A DNA stretch of 64,000 nt from Mycoavidus sp. HKI (GCF_020023735.2 NZ_CP076444.2:759501-823500); one strand, 5' to 3'. Positions 39,376 through 49,598 are shown, counted from the first letter of the stretch. Program-made: numbers and translations. The notes: generated by a model not told the origin, from the letters alone.

Positions 39376-40466
39376 TAACTTAGCATCCACTGATTAAAGC
39401 GTTCAATAACAGTTTCTTTATTCTTAAGCCAGTACGAAGCATCAATATATAAGCCCCGTTTAAGATTATCCGGGTAAGTTTGCAGTAGCTTGGCCCGTTC
39501 TGGGTCGATCAGTTTTTTTAATAGCTCGTAAGGCTGAGTCGGTCCAATCGCATACTGAGCAAGAAGCGCCTGTTGTTTTGGCTCTGAGGCAAATAGGATG
39601 AACTGGCGGCAGGCATCAGCATTCGGTGTTCCCTTCAAAATCGCCCAACTCTCGCATCCGTAGATATGCTGCTCCCACGTCATTGCGACCGGCGCACCGG
39701 CGTCTATCGCTGCCTGCACGCGGGAAATATAAGTGGGTATCAAGCTGACCTCGCCAGACTTCAGCAGTTGTTCGACCTGCGCCCCGTGCATCCACCAGAG
39801 AGCGACGTGTGGTTTAATTTTGTTGAGACTGCGAAACGCCCTCTCGAGATCGCAAGGGTAGACCTTGTTCGTTGGTACATGATCAGCCATCAGCGCTGCT
39901 TCGATAGTGCCAAAAGGATGTTTGCGCAAACTACGGCGACCTGGGAAATGCTCCACATCCCATAGATCCTGCCATGATTGTGGCGCTCGATGCCCTTTAA
40001 AGGCATCCGTTCGATACGCAAGCACGGTTGTAGAAACATTCGTTCCTACGCCGTAAGGCGACATAAACTGTGGCAAAATCGATGAGACAACCGAGTCATG
40101 CTCAAGTTCATGACGCTCCAAATAAACCTTGCCAGTTGTCAAAGACATGATGGTGGATTGGCTAATCACGGCCATATCCCATAGATAACGTTGGGTTTCA
40201 ACCATCGTTCGAATTTCTGTAGTAGGTTCGTATCCTGACGTAGCACTGATCACTTGAATGCCAGTCTTTTGCGTGAAGGGTTGATAGAGTATGTCTTTAT
40301 ATATCTGGCTATAAATTCCCCCCGCATCGCGCACGATGATTTGCTTCGGGGCAGTCCGGGAGCGCGTTAAAACGAATGGCGCGATGGCAGCCACCGCTCC
40401 AAACGCTGCGATTTTAATGGCTGTTCGGCGGTTAATAGGGTGAGGTCGATGATTATCCATAGTCAC
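39375..40466 (-). CDS. Extracellular solute-binding protein (polyamine/Fe-type ABC), paralog 1
   Basis: A 363-residue periplasmic binding protein of the family-1/PotD-like superfamily. It has a twin-arginine-like N-terminus (INRRTAIKIAAFGAVAAIAP) followed by a hydrophobic segment. Domain motifs include SPYGVGTNVSTTVLAYRTDAF, SWQDLWDVEHFPGRRSLRK and YIDASYWLKNKETVIERFNQW. The ligand is unknown; PotD-type proteins bind spermidine/putrescine, related ones carry iron or thiamine. No permease or ATPase genes are adjacent. The TAG stop is completed by the first G of the group II intron. It is about 55% identical by eye to the upstream paralog. Confidence 0.85.
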   Translation of the reverse strand: MTMDNHRPHPINRRTAIKIAAFGAVAAIAPFVLTRSRTAPKQIIVRDAGGIYSQIYKDILYQPFTQKTGIQVISATSGYEPTTEIRTMVETQRYLWDMAVISQSTIMSLTTGKVYLERHELEHDSVVSSILPQFMSPYGVGTNVSTTVLAYRTDAFKGHRAPQSWQDLWDVEHFPGRRSLRKHPFGTIEAALMADHVPTNKVYPCDLERAFRSLNKIKPHVALWWMHGAQVEQLLKSGEVSLIPTYISRVQAAIDAGAPVAMTWEQHIYGCESWAILKGTPNADACRQFILFASEPKQQALLAQYAIGPTQPYELLKKLIDPERAKLLQTYPDNLKRGLYIDASYWLKNKETVIERFNQWMLS

Positions 40467-40472
40467 GGTTCG

Positions 40473-41552
40473 TCAGCTTAGTAGCCAATGATTAAATCGT
40501 TCAATCGTTGCTTCCTGGTGCTTGGACCAATATGAAGCGTCGATATGCAGTCCCTTTCTCAGATTATCCGGATAAGTTGGAATGAGCTTGAGCTGTTTTG
40601 GGGCAATATATTTAAAGGTATCAGAATGAGTAGGGCCATACCAACTCTCCTGGGCGAAATGCGCCTGCCGTTTTGGCTCCGAGGCAAATTGAATGAATTG
40701 GCGACACAGATCAGCGTTAGGGGTTCCTTTTAAGATCGCCCAATTGTCATATGCATAGAGATGCTGCTCCCACGAAAACCCGACTGGCATATTGGCGTCG
40801 ATAAGCGACTTCGCCACCGGAGTCCAGACTGGGAGTAAATCCACTTCGCTTGACCTCAACAAAGTTTCAGTTTGAGGTCCACTCGTCCACCAGACAGCAA
40901 CCGATGGTTTAATTTTGCCAAGGCTCTTAAATGCCTGGTCGAGAGCACAAGGGTAGACGTTGTCTGCCGGTATGCCAGCGGCCATTAGGGCAATTTCGAT
41001 CGTTTCGTTAGGTAGCTTGCGTAGGGCACGGCGGCCAGGAAACTGTTCGACATCCCAGAAGTCTTGCCATGATTCCGGATGGCGCCCTTTAAAGGTATCC
41101 CGCCGATAGGCAAGCACTGTGCTATACACGCTCTTGCCAACGCCATACGGCGACATAAACTGCGGCTCGATTGCCGAGATCACCGGGTCATGCTCGAGTC
41201 CATGCGGTTCAAGATAGGCCTTGCCAACTGTCAAAAGGCGGACGTACAGTTGATTGATGACGGCCATATCCCACGCGTAATTACGCGATTCAACCATGGT
41301 CCGAATTTCTGGAGTGGGAATGGCTGCTGTCGTAGCGCTAATAACTTCAATGCCATGTTTCTGAGCGAAGGGTTTATAGAACACATCGTCTAGGATTTGA
41401 GAGAATATACCTCCTCTGTCACCTATGACAATTCGCTTCGGAGCAGTGCGAGAAGGCGTCAAAACGAATGGTGTGGCAAACGCAACCCCACTTGAGGCGA
41501 TCATCTTGATGGCGCTGCGGCGCTGTAAAGTTGAGTTATGCACAGTATTCAC
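40473..41552 (-). CDS. Extracellular solute-binding protein (polyamine/Fe-type ABC), paralog 2
   Basis: A 359-residue paralog of the downstream gene, 6 bp apart on the same strand. It starts NSTLQRRSAIKMIASSGVAF (Tat-like twin arginine) and ends IERFNHWLLS before TGA. Shared blocks include MSPYGVGKSVYSTVLAYRRD, SWQDFWDVEQFPGRRALRK and WAILKGTPNADLCRQFIQFA. The tandem pair follows a LysR gene on the same strand, so all three may be one regulated unit; no transporter membrane components are present in the window. Confidence 0.85.
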   Translation of the reverse strand: MNTVHNSTLQRRSAIKMIASSGVAFATPFVLTPSRTAPKRIVIGDRGGIFSQILDDVFYKPFAQKHGIEVISATTAAIPTPEIRTMVESRNYAWDMAVINQLYVRLLTVGKAYLEPHGLEHDPVISAIEPQFMSPYGVGKSVYSTVLAYRRDTFKGRHPESWQDFWDVEQFPGRRALRKLPNETIEIALMAAGIPADNVYPCALDQAFKSLGKIKPSVAVWWTSGPQTETLLRSSEVDLLPVWTPVAKSLIDANMPVGFSWEQHLYAYDNWAILKGTPNADLCRQFIQFASEPKRQAHFAQESWYGPTHSDTFKYIAPKQLKLIPTYPDNLRKGLHIDASYWSKHQEATIERFNHWLLS

Positions 41553-41563
41553 TCCTTTCGTTA

Positions 41564-42469
41564 CTATAAACAGACCTTATTCGCGCACACAAGCAATTTT
41601 ATTTCAAGCAACTCAAGCAATTGATTGATCGCTGGAGAACGCGGCCTGCCCGCCTTGACGATTAAGCAAAACTCTAAAGAAGAGTTGAACGTTGGATGAT
41701 CAATTGTAAGCGCAACCAGTTGACCAGCCTTAATCTCTTGCTGTGCTGCGAGGGGTGACATTAGAGTTCCGCCAGGTCCGATACTGGCAAATTTTTTCCG
41801 AGCAGCAAGGGAATCACTAATAATACCTGGGATGAGCTGTATTTTTTCAGCGGACTCTACTGAGCGAATAATGTTCCACAAAATAAATGGAGGAGGCGGT
41901 AACGCAATTGGATAGCGCGCTACTTCCGTGAAGGTTACTATTCGCTTGCCAACAAGCGGGTGACTTTTATTCACTAACATGCATATTGGTATTGATTTAC
42001 GCATACGGTAACTAATCTCCGGGTCAGTTAGGCAATGGTGACTCATAATCCCTATATGCGTCCCATCTTCGAGAATTTCAGTAACGACTTGATCAGAGGT
42101 ATTAAATTCCTTAACGGATACATTTAAATGAGCGTATTTTGAACAGAAATCGCTTAGCGCATCCTCGACTAAAAGATCGCTATATGCCTTAAGGGTGGCA
42201 ATATAAATACTACCGCGTTGCATCCCGCGCAACTCTTGTAAGCCAGCCTCGAAATCTGCTTGTAACATGCGGTTTCGGCGGTAATATTCGAGCAATAGTT
42301 CAGCTGCCTCAGTGGGCGTTACGCCATGCCGGTGTCGCTCGAACGGCTTGACCCCTACCTCCTTTTCCAGCAGTCTGATTTGGCGCGTAATCACCGACGA
42401 ATCCGTATTCAAATTATCCGCTGCTGCCCGAATTTTTCCGCGTGCGCAGACTTCGTAAAAGTAACGCAA
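41564..42469 (-). CDS. LysR family transcriptional regulator
   Basis: A 301-residue LysR protein. The winged helix-turn-helix is at residues 1-60 (RYFYEVCARGKIRAAADNLN, SSVITRQIRLLEKEVGVKPF), followed by the effector-binding domain. The start is the TTG at 42469, since a stop lies in frame seven codons upstream; the usual first few residues of the family are therefore minimal. It stands between the solute-binding pair (same direction, 11 bp away) and the divergent 2-hydroxycarboxylate symporter, so either could be its target. Confidence 0.9.
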   Translation of the reverse strand: MRYFYEVCARGKIRAAADNLNTDSSVITRQIRLLEKEVGVKPFERHRHGVTPTEAAELLLEYYRRNRMLQADFEAGLQELRGMQRGSIYIATLKAYSDLLVEDALSDFCSKYAHLNVSVKEFNTSDQVVTEILEDGTHIGIMSHHCLTDPEISYRMRKSIPICMLVNKSHPLVGKRIVTFTEVARYPIALPPPPFILWNIIRSVESAEKIQLIPGIISDSLAARKKFASIGPGGTLMSPLAAQQEIKAGQLVALTIDHPTFNSSLEFCLIVKAGRPRSPAINQLLELLEIKLLVCANKVCL

Positions 42470-42790
42470 TCGCCGTTGATTGATTTCTTATACCATTTAC
42501 CACGCCACTCGCTCTTTAAGTATTACTCACTTTATTACAATAATAGGCTTAGATTTACAAACGGGAAAGCACGAATATTTTATTTGGTGCTGCTCAATAA
42601 GCACCATCATAGTCCGCCACGGTTGTTCAAATAGCCTTACAACAAGTCAATAATCCAGCGTTAGAGACTTGACATTATTATCGGTGCCTTCGAATTGTTC
42701 CATGATCGTGCGCGATGAGAAGGGAAGTTTTACATATCTAAATATTCTCCTGACTGGAATAAAGGTAAAAATGCTAATGGAGGCATTTAA
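42470..42790. promoter_or_regulatory. Divergent control region between lysR and the symporter gene
   Basis: A 321-bp non-coding region that must hold the promoters for both directions. A perfect 7-bp palindrome with an 8-nt spacer (TGGTGCT / AGCACCA, 42584-42605) is the only strong symmetric element and is a candidate regulator site. A ribosome site AATGGAGG precedes the symporter ATG. Confidence 0.45.
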
Positions 42791-44143
42791 ATGCAACAGG
42801 ATTCATCGCTTATAGACGCTGCGGCGTTGTCCTTATTATCCACATTTGATTCAAAATTAGTGGTTGTTCGCTGGTGGCAGTTGATGGATAAACGCATCGG
42901 CGTTATCCCGCTACCAGTGTATTGTTTTGCGCTCGTTTGCCTGGGCTTTCTTCTGGCTTTTGAAAAAGTCTCTGGCGATATCTCAATTATGTTTGCGCTA
43001 CTTGCTGTATTCGGCTTTACCTGTGCCGAGTTAGGAGAGCGTATTCCAGGTCTACGCCAGATTGGTGGGTCTGTTATCGTGACAATTTTTCTCCCCGCCT
43101 GCTTGGTTCATTACACACTCTTACCTAATGAATTAGTTCAATCCATTAACGATTTTTGGCAATTGACAAAGATTTTGTATCTCTTTATTGCGTGTGTGAT
43201 CGTTGGCAGTATCCTTAGTATGGACCGTCAGACGCTTATTACAGGCATCGTAAAGATTTTCATCCCTCTTGCTGCAGGCTCTGTACTCGCAACTATTGTT
43301 GGTACACTTACCGGTATCGCTTTGGGCTTGGGCGCCCACCATACTTTTTTCTATATCATCATCCCCATTATGGCGGGAGGTATCGGCGAAGGGGCCATTC
43401 CTCTTACCCTTAGCTATGCCGACATTCTCAACTTACCGCAAAACCAACTATTCGCTCAAATCGTACCAACTATTGTGCTTGGCAATTTGGTGGCGATTAT
43501 TTGCGCGAGCTTGCTTAATCAATTCGGGAAGTGCCATGTCCGCTATAGTGGACAGGGTCGTTTATATGCCGCTGACGATGATGCACTCGCAAAACCTACC
43601 GATGCTTCCTCAGTCACGGTTGAGCATATTGCTGCCGCTGGTATGGTGGCAATTTGTTTATATATGCTTGGAGTACTCGTACAGAAACTGATTGGCTTGC
43701 CTGCTCCTGTGGCAATGCTATTTTTTACTGTATTTGCTAAGCTTACTGATGCGATTTCGCCCAAATTAGAAAATGGCGCTCGCACTATCTATCATTTTTT
43801 CTCGACAGCGGTCACCTACCCTTTACTCTTTGCTATCGGCATTACCATCACCTCTTGGAGTGACTTAATGGCCGCTTTCACTGTAGCCAACATCATTACT
43901 ATTGTAGTAACCGTTTTAACCCTTACTACGGTGGGCTTTTTTGTGGGCAAATGGGTAGGTTTATATCCGATCGAAAGCGCAATCATTAATGCCTGCCATA
44001 GCGGGATGGGCGGTATTGGTGATGTTGCGATACTCACTTCTGCCCATCGACTACAGTTAATGCCTTTTGCGCAGATGGCAACTCGCCTGGGAGGAGCGCT
44101 CACTATTACGGTTGCCCTTATCCTACTAGGACTTGTCTCGTAG
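42791..44143 (+). CDS. 2-hydroxycarboxylate:Na+ symporter (CitS/MaeN-type)
   Basis: A 450-residue inner membrane transporter of the 2-HCT family (TC 2.A.24), which imports citrate, malate or related acids with sodium or in exchange for products. About eleven to twelve hydrophobic segments are visible. The two inverted re-entrant GGxG motifs diagnostic of the family are present: MAGGIGEGAIPLTLSYA (about residue 195) and HSGMGGIGDVAILTSAHR (near 410). The conserved arginine near the C-terminus (MATRLGGA) fits substrate binding. Substrate cannot be decided. LysR regulation from the divergent gene is likely. Confidence 0.9.
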   Translation: MQQDSSLIDAAALSLLSTFDSKLVVVRWWQLMDKRIGVIPLPVYCFALVCLGFLLAFEKVSGDISIMFALLAVFGFTCAELGERIPGLRQIGGSVIVTIFLPACLVHYTLLPNELVQSINDFWQLTKILYLFIACVIVGSILSMDRQTLITGIVKIFIPLAAGSVLATIVGTLTGIALGLGAHHTFFYIIIPIMAGGIGEGAIPLTLSYADILNLPQNQLFAQIVPTIVLGNLVAIICASLLNQFGKCHVRYSGQGRLYAADDDALAKPTDASSVTVEHIAAAGMVAICLYMLGVLVQKLIGLPAPVAMLFFTVFAKLTDAISPKLENGARTIYHFFSTAVTYPLLFAIGITITSWSDLMAAFTVANIITIVVTVLTLTTVGFFVGKWVGLYPIESAIINACHSGMGGIGDVAILTSAHRLQLMPFAQMATRLGGALTITVALILLGLVS

Positions 44144-45892
<1,749 letters not shown>

Positions 45893-45971
45893 AGTGTGTC
45901 AAGCGGATTATTTTTTCTAATTATTAGAACACAGCGATCGCAGCAATGGTAAAATCCGCGACTCACTCCTT

Positions 45972-46294
45972 GCCGGGGTGATGAAATTTGGTAAACATAG
46001 CGGACTTAAAATTTGAGTGCCTGGCTGGAAACGGCCAGCGTAGAACCCTTCAAATTCGGTGAACCCCCTGGTGCCACGCGCCGAGGCAACGCCGAGCCAA
46101 GCTTTTTGTAGCCGGGCAGTACCGGTGCAAAAAGAAGGTGTAGAGACTAGACGGAGGGCACCTACTGCGCATTAGCGCTAGGGTGAAGGCATAGTCCAGC
46201 GCACAAACAGCGGCAACGCTGGCGTTTAAAGACGTAGTGTGAAGAAAATCCGCCGCCTAAAGGCTTGCCGGTTCGAGTCCGGTCCCCGGCACCA
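45972..46294 (+). tRNA. tRNA-Leu(UAA) interrupted by a group I intron
   Basis: Exon 1 (45972-46007) begins GCCGGGGTGATG and ends GCGGACTT; exon 2 (46245-46294) begins AAAATCCGCC and ends CCCCGGCACCA. Joined, they give a complete class II tRNA: 7-bp acceptor stem (GCCGGGG / CCCCGGC), D stem, anticodon stem GCGGA/TCCGC with loop CTTAAAA (anticodon TAA), a variable arm, T arm CCGG-TTCGAGT-CCGG and an encoded CCA. The break falls between anticodon positions 34 and 35, exactly where the cyanobacterial tRNA-Leu intron sits. The exon 2 end serves as the attachment site of the downstream island. Confidence 0.95.
46008..46244 (+). mobile_element. Group I intron in tRNA-Leu(UAA), 237 nt
   Basis: The intron starts AAAATTTGAG directly after exon CTT and ends AAG with the expected terminal G. 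A guide GAG (46015-46017) can pair with exon CUU to make P1 with a U-G pair at the splice site. Conserved core strings resemble those of the tRNA-Leu introns of cyanobacteria and plastids: AGACTAGACGG (46144-46154, P7 strand) and AAGGCATAGTCC (46186-46197). It has no ORF. This is probably the self-splicing IC3 subgroup; the subgroup call is by resemblance. Confidence 0.9.
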
Positions 46295-46335
46295 GTCCGC
46301 TTTTTGATCGCGCAGACGATCAACGAACATTTTGT
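46279..46335 (+). repeat. Island attachment site, left copy (tRNA-Leu 3' end)
   Basis: The string from CCGGTCCCCGGCACCAGTCC through ATCAACGAACATT is repeated at 58834-58890 with three mismatches over 57 bp; the first 26 bp are identical. The repeat begins in the T arm of the tRNA and extends about 40 bp beyond the CCA, the usual shape of a tRNA-targeted att site. Confidence 0.85.
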
Positions 46336-46428
46336 AGTTTTTCCTTAAAAATCCTTGGCTTAAGCTAGATTTTCTCGCCGTGTCATTGCATTTATTGTGA
46401 CATCTTTAATCATATTTGATGTTATAAG

Positions 46429-46448
46429 TTACGCCATTTTTACGCCAA
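46429..46448 (+). repeat. 20-bp island-end repeat, left copy
   Basis: TTACGCCATTTTTACGCCAA, itself containing two TACGCC units, is found identically at 58776-58795, in both cases inside the att repeats. It precedes the integrase start by 8 bp here. Confidence 0.7.
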
Positions 46449-46456
46449 GGTGGGAA

Positions 46457-46624
46457 ATGGCTACACTCAGAAAACGAGGATAATCCTGGCGGGCAGAGGT
46501 AACGCGTAAAGATGTGCGCTTGTCTGCTACTTTTGATACGAAAGCGCAAGCATGGGCAGCTAAAGTCGAAGCTGAGATTTTAGCTGGCAAACGTACCTCA
46601 GAAGCTGCGGTGGTCAAAGTCAAA
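46457..46624 (+). pseudogene. Phage-type integrase, 5' fragment with an internal stop
   Basis: From ATG 46457 the frame reads MATLRKRG, a TAA stop, then SWRAEVTRKDVRLSATFDTK and AQAWAAKVEAEILAGKRTSE. This is the N-terminal arm-binding domain of a common family of tyrosine integrases that target tRNA genes. The catalytic part is absent; downstream sequence is unrelated. With the stop and the truncation the gene is dead. Confidence 0.85.
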
Positions 46625-46674
46625 GTGTCCAAAATGTCTAAGAGTCACCAGGCAGTAAGATCTAGTACTCAGCA

Positions 46675-46709
46675 CGTAGGTTGGGGTGAGGAACAAACCC
46701 CAACCTACG
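46675..46709. repeat. REP-like palindrome
   Basis: A perfect 12-bp inverted repeat (CGTAGGTTGGGG / CCCCAACCTACG) with an 11-nt loop. Palindromes of the GTAGGTTGGGGT type recur between genes in many bacteria; only this copy is seen in the window. Confidence 0.55.
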
Positions 46710-46797
46710 AGTCGGTGAGAAGAAATTTTGCTGCCTTTTCATTTAATTTTCACTTTCTTCATCATTGAGTTTTATTTTTTTATTGAACAAGATATCT

Positions 46798-49419
46798 ATG
46801 TTGAATTCTATTTCGAGCCTTCCCAAGCTGAGTTATCCGGCAACACAAAAATCCCCCGAATCCAGTTTTCTTTCGCTGCCGCAAGAAGTGCGAGAAGAAG
46901 TAGAAAAGCATCTGAATTTTTCAAGCCAAGAGGCTTTATTTAAAGCCTTAACGACAGTGACTCGTGACGGCGATCTCATCGATTCTCCTGCGCTGAAATT
47001 ACATTTAATTAAAGAGTGGATTCGAACTGAATATCAGCGGGATTTAATTCGCTCAGATGAAGGGTTCAAGCAATTTGCGTTGAGTCAATTGCAAAACCTA
47101 TTAGAGGCAAAACAGCTCGAGCAGGTAGTCGAAAAAGCCAGACTTTTTGAATTAGTATGTCTTGTTAATGATCCAAATATATTTACGTTTTTAAGAGAGC
47201 AAGTCCACCAAGATGCGCAGTTAAAAGAGAAGTTATTGAACTGGGTAGAACGATCCAAAACAGAAGAGGTGCAGGCTATTGCAGCTAACGCGCTGACGTT
47301 GTTGGTGAAAGCCGGTGTGTCCTTGAGTCATAAAGACCTTAAAGGAATCCGCGTGCCAGGCGCGGATTTAAGTTATGGGATATTTGATTCGGCCCAATTA
47401 CAAAGCTCGGATTTGAGGGGAGCCAATCTAAGTGGAAGTTGGCTGCGTCAGGTGGATTTAAGTGGGGCCAAGATGGAAGGGGTACGGTTTGGTGAAGGAC
47501 CCTATCTTCAAGAAGAAAGCGAAGTCAATTCCTGCGCGTGTTCTCCCGATGGTAAGGCGTGTGCAGTGGGTCTTAAAAACGGCACGATTAACATCTATAA
47601 CACCTCGAGCTGGGAGAAAATCTGCACCTTACAAGGACATACCGGCAATGTTTTGAGCTTAGCGTATTCGCCTAGTGGTCATCAGATCGCCTCCGGCGGT
47701 GATGACCAAACGGTGCGTTTGTGGGATGCATATAGCGGAAAACTCAGCCATACCTTAACAGAGCATGAGGACGACGTTTTGAGCGTGGTGTATTCGCCCG
47801 ACGGCCATCAGATTGCGGCAGGCGGCAGTAACTGGGGTGTGCAAGTATGGGACGCGCACAGCGGAGAACTCAGCGATACCTTATACCTGGAAGCTGGCAA
47901 AGTGATTAGCGTAGCGTATTCGTCCGATGGTTATCAGATTGCCACCGGCAGTGCGGGCGGGGACGTGCAATTATGGGACGCGCGCAGCGAAGAACTTGAA
48001 CATACTTTAATAGACGAAGAAGAGTATGTCGGGGAAGTGACTAGCGTGGTGTATTCACCCAGCGGTCGGCAGATTGCTTCGGGCAGTGATGACGGTAGCG
48101 TGCGACTGTGGGACAGGCATAGCGGAGAACTCCAACGCGTCTTACTAAGGCATGACGGCAGGGTTTTAAGCGTAGCGTATTCACCCAATGGTCGTCAGAT
48201 CGTCTCGGGCGGTGCTGACAAAACAGTGCGGTTGTGGGATGTGGACAGCGGGAAGAGCCAGACCATCAGAGAGCATACCGGCTTTGTTTCGAGCGTGGCG
48301 TATTTATCGAACGGTCGTCAGATCGTCTCTGCTAGTGGCGACAAGACGGTGCGGCTGTGGGATGCGTACAGTGGGGAGACCAGTCACACCTCAGAAGGGC
48401 GTGTCATGGCTGTTACAAGTGTAGCGTATTCGCCGAGCGGTCATCAGATCGCCTCGGGCAGTCAGGACACGACGATACGTTTGTGGGACGCGCACAGTGG
48501 GCAGACTAATTACATCTTAAAAGGGCATTTTAGCGTTCTTGCTAGTGTAGTGTATTCGCCCAGCGGCCAGCAGATCGCTTCGGGCAGCGCGGACGCGACG
48601 GTTCGCTTGTGGAATGTGGACAGCGGGGAGGTCGATCAATGCTTAAAAGGGCATGTCGGCATGGTTACTAGCGTAGTGTATTCGCCCAGCGGCCAGCAGC
48701 TCGCTTCGGGTAGCGGGGATAAGACGGTTCGTTTGTGGAATGTGGGTAGTGGGAAGGTTGAGCAAATCTTAAAAGGGCATATCAACAATGTTACTAGCGT
48801 AGCGTATTCGCCTAGCGGTCAACAGATTGCCTCGGGCAGTTTAGACAAGACGGTACGGTTGTGGGATGCGGACAGTGGGGAGGCCATCCACTCTTTACAA
48901 GGACATACCAAACCGGTTCGTGGCGTGACGTATTCGCCTGGTGGTTATCAGATTGCCTCCGGCAGTGATGACCATACGGTACGACTGTGGGACGTGCGCA
49001 GTGGGAAGGCCGTTCACATCTTGGAAGGGCATACCGGCTGGGTTAAGAAGGTGGTATATACATCAAGTGGTCAGCAGATCGTCTCGAGTAGTGATGACCA
49101 GACGGTACGGCTATGGAACGCGAGCTTGGGTCAATGTCTAACGGTGTTGCGAGGTTTTGATGGACCAATTCATGGGCTTGCTTGGAAAGAGATGGCCGAT
49201 AGCGTCCATTTGTCAACCACTAGTAACCGCGAAGTAGTCCGTGTCTGGCAGGTCAGCGAAAAAGAGGGACGCTATCAAGCAAGCCTTTCTTGGAGTTCGA
49301 TGCGTGTCAAACTGACTTTGACAGACGCCAATATTCAAGATGCGAGAGGCTTAAGTCAGATGAATAAACAGCTCTTACAGCAGCGCGGAGCTGTGGGAGA
49401 AGCGAATCGTTTTGCTTAA
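46798..49419 (+). CDS. Pentapeptide-repeat and WD40-repeat protein, effector-like
   Basis: An 873-residue protein from ATG 46798 (an upstream TTG at 46765 is less likely). Residues about 20-180 are helical, starting LPQEVREEVEKHLNF, faintly like an F-box or HEAT-type adaptor. Pentapeptide repeats follow near 190-240 (ADLSYGIFDSAQLQSSDLRG, ANLSGSWLRQVDLSGAKMEG). Then come fourteen WD40 units (GHTGNVLSLAYSPSGHQIAS...VRLWD), enough for two seven-bladed propellers, and a short C-terminal tail (LTLTDANIQDARGLSQMNKQ). There is no signal peptide. The architecture is eukaryote-like and typical of host-associated bacteria; binding partners are unknown. It is the main non-IS cargo of the tRNA-Leu island. 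Confidence 0.88.
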   Translation: MLNSISSLPKLSYPATQKSPESSFLSLPQEVREEVEKHLNFSSQEALFKALTTVTRDGDLIDSPALKLHLIKEWIRTEYQRDLIRSDEGFKQFALSQLQNLLEAKQLEQVVEKARLFELVCLVNDPNIFTFLREQVHQDAQLKEKLLNWVERSKTEEVQAIAANALTLLVKAGVSLSHKDLKGIRVPGADLSYGIFDSAQLQSSDLRGANLSGSWLRQVDLSGAKMEGVRFGEGPYLQEESEVNSCACSPDGKACAVGLKNGTINIYNTSSWEKICTLQGHTGNVLSLAYSPSGHQIASGGDDQTVRLWDAYSGKLSHTLTEHEDDVLSVVYSPDGHQIAAGGSNWGVQVWDAHSGELSDTLYLEAGKVISVAYSSDGYQIATGSAGGDVQLWDARSEELEHTLIDEEEYVGEVTSVVYSPSGRQIASGSDDGSVRLWDRHSGELQRVLLRHDGRVLSVAYSPNGRQIVSGGADKTVRLWDVDSGKSQTIREHTGFVSSVAYLSNGRQIVSASGDKTVRLWDAYSGETSHTSEGRVMAVTSVAYSPSGHQIASGSQDTTIRLWDAHSGQTNYILKGHFSVLASVVYSPSGQQIASGSADATVRLWNVDSGEVDQCLKGHVGMVTSVVYSPSGQQLASGSGDKTVRLWNVGSGKVEQILKGHINNVTSVAYSPSGQQIASGSLDKTVRLWDADSGEAIHSLQGHTKPVRGVTYSPGGYQIASGSDDHTVRLWDVRSGKAVHILEGHTGWVKKVVYTSSGQQIVSSSDDQTVRLWNASLGQCLTVLRGFDGPIHGLAWKEMADSVHLSTTSNREVVRVWQVSEKEGRYQASLSWSSMRVKLTLTDANIQDARGLSQMNKQLLQQRGAVGEANRFA

Positions 49420-49440
49420 GTGAGAGCAACAAATCAGCAA

Positions 49441-49514
49441 TAAGCGTTAGCTGCGGGATTAAATTCAAAGCGTCATTAAGCGGTAAAACTTTGGATCTCG
49501 TAGCTAACGCTTAA
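49441..49514 (+). terminator. Long inverted repeat behind the WD40 gene
   Basis: Arms of about 18 bp with two mismatches (TAAGCGTTAGCTGCGGGA near 49443 and TCTCGTAGCTAACGCTTA ending about 49514) are separated by about 36 nt. It may act as a terminator or be a small palindromic repeat; the T-run is weak. Confidence 0.4.
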
Positions 49515-49598
49515 TTTGTATTGGTTCTGATCTGACAGTTATCCGGTTCAATTTCTTCCGGCTCCCTTGGCTCTAGCAGACAATAATAAGGGAACAAT

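Noticed and set aside
45972..46294. tmRNA (ssrA) gene
   Set aside because: The length and CCA end suggested tmRNA at first, but the ends are those of a tRNA-Leu, no tag-encoding frame is present, and removing 237 nt gives a complete tRNA-Leu(UAA).
46640..46768. Continuation of the integrase frame to 46768
   Set aside because: After the AGKRTSE segment the translation no longer resembles an integrase and crosses a palindromic repeat.
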